From Clostridium tepidum (GTDB lineage Bacteria > Bacillota > Clostridia > Clostridiales > Clostridiaceae): a stretch of DNA of 64,000 bases. This document shows, in pieces, positions 63,800-64,000 of the stretch. A model generated the notes under the pieces. That model made no database searches, was not told the origin of the DNA, and saw only the letters and a program-made list of their open reading frames with translations. The DNA is taken from the NCBI RefSeq assembly GCF_002008345.1, contig NZ_MRAE01000007.1, forward strand, positions 1 to 64,000. The letters run 5' to 3'. A program made the translations under genes and the position numbers. Each line of letters opens with the position of its first letter. Position 1 is the first letter of the stretch.

Positions 63800-64000
63800 T
63801 TTTATTCCCCCTATTTTTCTCCCAATTAATATAAATTTAAAATTCCTTACAAATAATAATATATAACATACTTATCAAAAATTCAAATGATAAAGGGGTA
63901 AAATTTAGAGTTTTTATATTATAGTTTAAATTATTAAATGCTAAATAATAATTTATAGACTATAAATATAATAAAAGCTTAATTTAAAATCATAAATTCT

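Overview
The window looks like a chromosomal piece of a low-GC, strictly anaerobic, proteolytic Clostridium close to C. botulinum group I / C. sporogenes. The reasons are the very AT-rich intergenic DNA, clostridial AGGAGG ribosome sites, and a gene set typical of choline and amino-acid (Stickland) fermentation: CutC/CutD, HadABC/HadI, a 2-enoate reductase and NfnAB. Species assignment is inference from gene content.

Layout. (1) 0.45-18.2 kb, minus strand: a choline-utilisation bacterial microcompartment (BMC) locus of the glycyl-radical type (GRM2-like). Transcription runs right to left: alcohol dehydrogenase, MerR regulator, DMT-family transporter plus an 88-aa protein, two BMC-H shell proteins, an aldehyde dehydrogenase paralogue whose catalytic Cys is Ser, choline TMA-lyase CutC, activase CutD, EutS/PduU-, EutP-, EutT-, EutJ-, BMC-, EutN- and EutQ-like proteins, a BMC-H with a long tail, an active-site-intact aldehyde dehydrogenase, PduL, and a last BMC-H before a strong terminator. 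Two near-identical MerR-type promoters (20-bp spacers carrying a CCTTaCCC dyad) precede the transporter unit and the BMC operon. (2) 18.4-21 kb: a guanidine-IV-like riboswitch before a MATE exporter, then a DUF1963 protein. (3) 22.3-25.3 kb: 2-enoate reductase and its MerR regulator, with a shared TAAAGTnACTTTA operator. (4) 25.8-27.8 kb: the wreck of a type III-B CRISPR-Cas (Cmr) locus, with a lone CRISPR-repeat-like sequence at 22.0 kb. (5) 28-36.3 kb: plsY, a peptide transporter, a frame-broken orphan PduB shell gene, a secreted GH18 chitinase and an amino-acid permease. (6) 36.6-46.4 kb, minus strand: hadA-hadB-hadC-acdB-etfB-etfA-YkvI-like transporter-hadI, a reductive branched-chain (leucine to isocaproate type) Stickland module. 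(7) 47-52 kb: a flavodoxin-ferredoxin protein, then a second, divergent dehydratase-like pair that resembles double-cubane-cluster proteins, the second gene being fused to its ATPase activator. (8) 52-55.1 kb: a soluble chemoreceptor and an eroded DUF4342/two-component operon with several deletions. (9) 55.2-63.8 kb: nitroreductase, choloylglycine-hydrolase-family enzyme, acetyltransferase, L,D-transpeptidase, secreted PTP-like phytase, and the electron-bifurcating NfnAB pair.

How it fits together. Choline is cleaved inside the BMC to trimethylamine and acetaldehyde. Acetaldehyde is disproportionated to ethanol and acetyl-CoA, and acetyl-CoA gives acetyl-phosphate. The had module and the 2-enoate reductase are electron sinks for amino-acid fermentation, and EtfAB and NfnAB connect NADH, ferredoxin and NADPH pools. 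Several modules (Cmr, PduB, DUF4342/two-component) are visibly decaying, and many intergenic gaps carry hairpins or short tandem repeats.
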